Part shown: piece after piece, positions 38,664 through 41,370 of the stretch
Position numbering within the stretch: position 1 is the first letter of the stretch
How the letters are laid out: each line of letters opens with the position of its first letter
Assembly: GCA_029861625.1 (NCBI GenBank)
Contig: JAOTZB010000004.1
Coordinates: 1-41,370 of the forward strand
Length of the DNA: 41,370 bases
DNA from: Acidimicrobiia bacterium
GTDB taxonomy: Bacteria; Actinomycetota; Acidimicrobiia; Acidimicrobiales; JAHEJN01
Direction: 5' to 3'
Translations under genes and position numbers: made by a program
The notes under the pieces: generated by a model
Told to the model about the DNA's origin: nothing
The model's input: only the letters and a program-made list of their open reading frames with translations
Databases searched by the model: none

Positions 38664-40243
38664 GCGGCTCGACCGCCGAGCATCAACGCGAGGCGATCAC
38701 GGTCGACGTCGGCGCGGCCCATCTCGCCGATGACCCGGCCCCGGGACATCACGACGATGCGGTGCGAGAGGTCGAGGATCTCCTCGAGCTCGCTCGAGAT
38801 CAACACCACGCCGACACCGTCTTCGGCGGCGCGGCGGAGACGCTCGGTCATGTACTCGATGGCGCCGACATCGAGCCCGCGCGTCGGTTGCGCGGCCACG
38901 AGGACCTTGGGCTGATGGGACAGCTCGCGGGCCAGGACCACCCGCTGCTGGTTCCCACCCGACAGCGACCACAACGGCGCATCGGGCCCCCAGCACTGGA
39001 TCTCGAATTCGTCGATCAGGCGAAGGGCGAGGTTCCGAACCAGGTCGGAGTCGAGCACTCCCGCACGGGCCATGCGCTTCGGGTCGACCAGGATGAGGTT
39101 CTCGGCGACGGTCATGTCGAGCACGATGCCGGAGTCGTGGCGATCGGCGGGGATGACCGCAACGCCTGCTCGCGCCATGGCGCCGGGGCGGCCGGCTGCA
39201 ACCGTCGTCGCATCGACCTCGACATGGCCGCGCTGCAACGTGACGAGACTGGACAACACGTCGGCGAGCTCGGCCTGCCCGTTGTCCTCGACCCCTGCCA
39301 CGCCGACGATCTCGCCGGGCCGGACATCGAGCGAGAAGCCGTCGAGGCTGGCCTGGCCATGACGGCCGTGAACGACGGCGTCGACGACGCGAAGGACGGG
39401 CTCTTCAGCCGTGATCGGGGCGGCCGGCTCGTCTGGCCCCTCGACCGACGGATCGAGGACACCGAACGCTGCTCGCTCGGACCGCAACGAGACCGGACGA
39501 CCGACCATCGACCGGGCCAGCATCGGGGTATCGGCATCCACGGTCCGGAGCCGGTCGACGACCACGCCCTGTCGCATGATGGTGACGTCGTCGGTGGCCT
39601 GGATGATCTCGTCGAGCTTGTGGCTCACGAGCGCGACGGCTCGACCCTCGTCGGTGACCACTCGCCGCAACGAGTCGAAGAGCTGGACCGACTCCTCGGG
39701 GGTGAGCACCGAGGTCGGCTCGTCGAAGATCAAGATGTCGGGATCGCGTCGGAGGCACTTGATTATCTCGACTCGCTGGCGGAGACCGGCCGGCAGGTCG
39801 CCGACGCGGGCGTCGGGGTCGATGGCGAGGCCGTAGTGCTCGCTGATCTCGCCGACGCGCTCGCGAACGTCACCAGGGTCGAGCCGACCGCCGTCACCGA
39901 GCGCGATGTTCTCCCACACCGTGAGCGGGTCGACCAGGCTGAAGTGCTGGTGGACCATCGCGATGCCGTGTCCGGCCGCCACCTGCGGGTCGGTGATGTA
40001 GCAGCGGATGCCGTCGACGAAGATCGCGCCGTCGTCGGGGAACACGAGACCGATCATCATCTTCATCAACGTGGACTTGCCCGCGCCGTTCTCGCCGAGC
40101 ACCCCATGGATGCGACCGCGGTGCAGGTCGAGATCGACCGCGTCGCAGGCCACGATGGCACCGAAACGTTTGGTGATTCCCTCGAGGGACACCGCGGGTA
40201 CCGGCGCTGTCACACCGGTACCCGCGAGCAGACCGTCGGTCAC
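38660..40243 (-). CDS. Dual-nucleotide-binding-domain ABC ATPase (YufO/RbsA-like)
   Basis: Walker A GENGAGKSTLMKMMIGL, LPAGLRQRVEIIKCLRRDPDILIFDEPTSVLTP, second domain LSGGNQQRVVLARELSHQPKVLVAAQPTRGLDVGA. Confidence 0.94.
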   Translation of the reverse strand: MTDGLLAGTGVTAPVPAVSLEGITKRFGAIVACDAVDLDLHRGRIHGVLGENGAGKSTLMKMMIGLVFPDDGAIFVDGIRCYITDPQVAAGHGIAMVHQHFSLVDPLTVWENIALGDGGRLDPGDVRERVGEISEHYGLAIDPDARVGDLPAGLRQRVEIIKCLRRDPDILIFDEPTSVLTPEESVQLFDSLRRVVTDEGRAVALVSHKLDEIIQATDDVTIMRQGVVVDRLRTVDADTPMLARSMVGRPVSLRSERAAFGVLDPSVEGPDEPAAPITAEEPVLRVVDAVVHGRHGQASLDGFSLDVRPGEIVGVAGVEDNGQAELADVLSSLVTLQRGHVEVDATTVAAGRPGAMARAGVAVIPADRHDSGIVLDMTVAENLILVDPKRMARAGVLDSDLVRNLALRLIDEFEIQCWGPDAPLWSLSGGNQQRVVLARELSHQPKVLVAAQPTRGLDVGAIEYMTERLRRAAEDGVGVVLISSELEEILDLSHRIVVMSRGRVIGEMGRADVDRDRLALMLGGRAA

Positions 40244-40246
40244 CGA

Positions 40247-41370
40247 TCACCCACCGCTGAACGCCTCGGCCTTGATGGCGCCGATGTCGGCATCGAGATC
40301 GCCGCTGGCCACCAGGTCGAAAGCAGCCTGGAGCTCGGCCGGCCGCTCGACGCCGCACAGCTCGGCCCCCACGACGTCGGGGTCGGTGGCGACCGTGAAC
40401 ACCTTCACATCACCCTCGGGGAACGACCCAGCGACGATGTCGGGGAACACGATGCGCACGTAGTCGCCGCCGTCGAAGCGCACGGCGAGGTCATACGGGA
40501 TGTCGCCCCCGCACGCGCTGGACGAGCCGGGATTGGCCACGATCAGCCCGGCGTCGATGGCGAGCTGCGCGACCGGCTCGAGCGCACCGCCGAGGAACGG
40601 GTAGATCGCGTCGGCGCCGGCCGCGACGGCGGCATCGTAAGCCGCGGTCGCATTCGGCACGTTGTCGAAGTCGAACGGGAAGTCACCGGTGGGCGTATAG
40701 GTGATCGTGAACGCCGGGTCGACCGACTGCAGACCGAGCTGGGTGGCGAGGAACGCCTCCTTCTCGAACCCGAGATCGCAACATCCCAGCATCGCCAACG
40801 TGTCGCCGCCCGCCTCCTGGAGCGCGAGGCCGAACGCGACACCGGCGGTGTAATGGATGCCGGCGCCTTCGTCCTGGGTCTGTGAGTAGTTGGGAGACGC
40901 CTCGAATCCGGCGCCACAGTTGCAGTACCAGTAGATGTCGGGGTACTGCTCGCTCAGCTCGGGCAACGGTCCCGCGACACCGCTCGCCCCGACCAGGATG
41001 ATGTCGACCGGCTGGTTTGCGAGGTTGTCGAGCTCGACCGCGGCCTCCTCGAAGGTGATCTCGTCGACGACGATGACCTCGCCGAACCCGTTCGCCGCCG
41101 ACAGCTCCTCGGCCTGGGCGATCATCGCCTCGTAGTAGCCACCATCGTCACGTGGTCCCTGGGCGGCGACCCCGATGCGGACCTCGCCGTCGCCGTTGGC
41201 ATCGAGCGCCACGATCGCGCCGTCATCGGCCGCGCCGTCATCGGCCGCGCCATCATCGGCCGCGCCGTCATCGGCCGCGCCATCATCGGCCGCGCCATCA
41301 TCGGCCGCGCCATCATCGGCCGCGCCATCATCGGCCGCGACGTCATCGGCCGCGCCATCATCGGCCGCGA
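40247..41370 (-). CDS. BMP family ABC transporter substrate-binding protein, N-terminus truncated by window edge
   Basis: VRIGVAAQGPRDDGGYYEAMIAQAEEL, DIILVGASGVAGPLPELSEQYPDIYW; frame is open through the AADDG repeat to the window edge. Confidence 0.88.
   Translation of the reverse strand, partial: AADDGAADDVAADDGAADDGAADDGAADDGAADDGAADDGAADDGAADDGAIVALDANGDGEVRIGVAAQGPRDDGGYYEAMIAQAEELSAANGFGEVIVVDEITFEEAAVELDNLANQPVDIILVGASGVAGPLPELSEQYPDIYWYCNCGAGFEASPNYSQTQDEGAGIHYTAGVAFGLALQEAGGDTLAMLGCCDLGFEKEAFLATQLGLQSVDPAFTITYTPTGDFPFDFDNVPNATAAYDAAVAAGADAIYPFLGGALEPVAQLAIDAGLIVANPGSSSACGGDIPYDLAVRFDGGDYVRIVFPDIVAGSFPEGDVKVFTVATDPDVVGAELCGVERPAELQAAFDLVASGDLDADIGAIKAEAFSGG
41221..41370. repeat. 15-bp tandem repeat (cgcgccatcatcggc), about 10 copies plus partial, in-frame AADDG/AADDV pentapeptides
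   Basis: Direct reading; substitutions at third positions plus one G-to-V variant; runs off the window. Confidence 0.92.

Noticed and set aside
38762-40885. 707-aa plus-strand ORF antisense to the ABC ATPase and BMP genes
   Set aside because: Same antisense artefact; opposite strand carries clear Walker motifs
41122-41361. MMARPMTARP repeat ORF
   Set aside because: Out-of-frame reading of the AADDG repeat; the BMP reading frame explains the sequence
41221-41370. CRISPR array
   Set aside because: Contiguous 15-bp units without spacers and within an open reading frame

Overview
High-GC, actinobacterial-looking chromosomal window; gene order and codon bias suggest Acidimicrobiia-like, but this is inference only. 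About 36 protein genes are supported. No rRNA, tRNA, CRISPR array or IS element was seen. Left part (1-25.4 kb) is mostly housekeeping with a conserved actinobacterial order: rpsO-pnp-M16 peptidase-dapB-SURF1-dapA-rnj-(PAS/GGDEF)-ftsK-(antiporter, ECF sigma/membrane protein/ABC ATPase)-rimO-pgsA-cinA. Right part (25.6-41.4 kb) is accessory metabolism: ribokinase, Rieske oxygenase, two paralogous amidohydrolases, two VOC proteins, a SnoaL-like protein, transporters, an O-methyltransferase, an MDR oxidoreductase and a BMP-type nucleoside-like ABC importer. Strongest observation: the ORF at 1513 is broken by an in-frame TGA at 1789-1791 that reads through as ...ALAD-U-GSCTSC..., the hallmark of the UGSC selenoprotein family. 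A perfect hairpin sits at bacterial-SECIS spacing, and the gene is translationally coupled (ATGA) to an upstream thioredoxin-like fusion protein. Other points: a degenerate GGDEF (AGAEF) with a retained RxxD I-site, a structured pnp leader, two 15-bp coding tandem repeats (PNPase C-terminus; BMP protein N-terminus running off the window), an ECF-sigma/membrane-protein/ABC-ATPase module, and a putative import-plus-modification operon at 33-41.4 kb. All family assignments are by eye from motifs; no searches were run.
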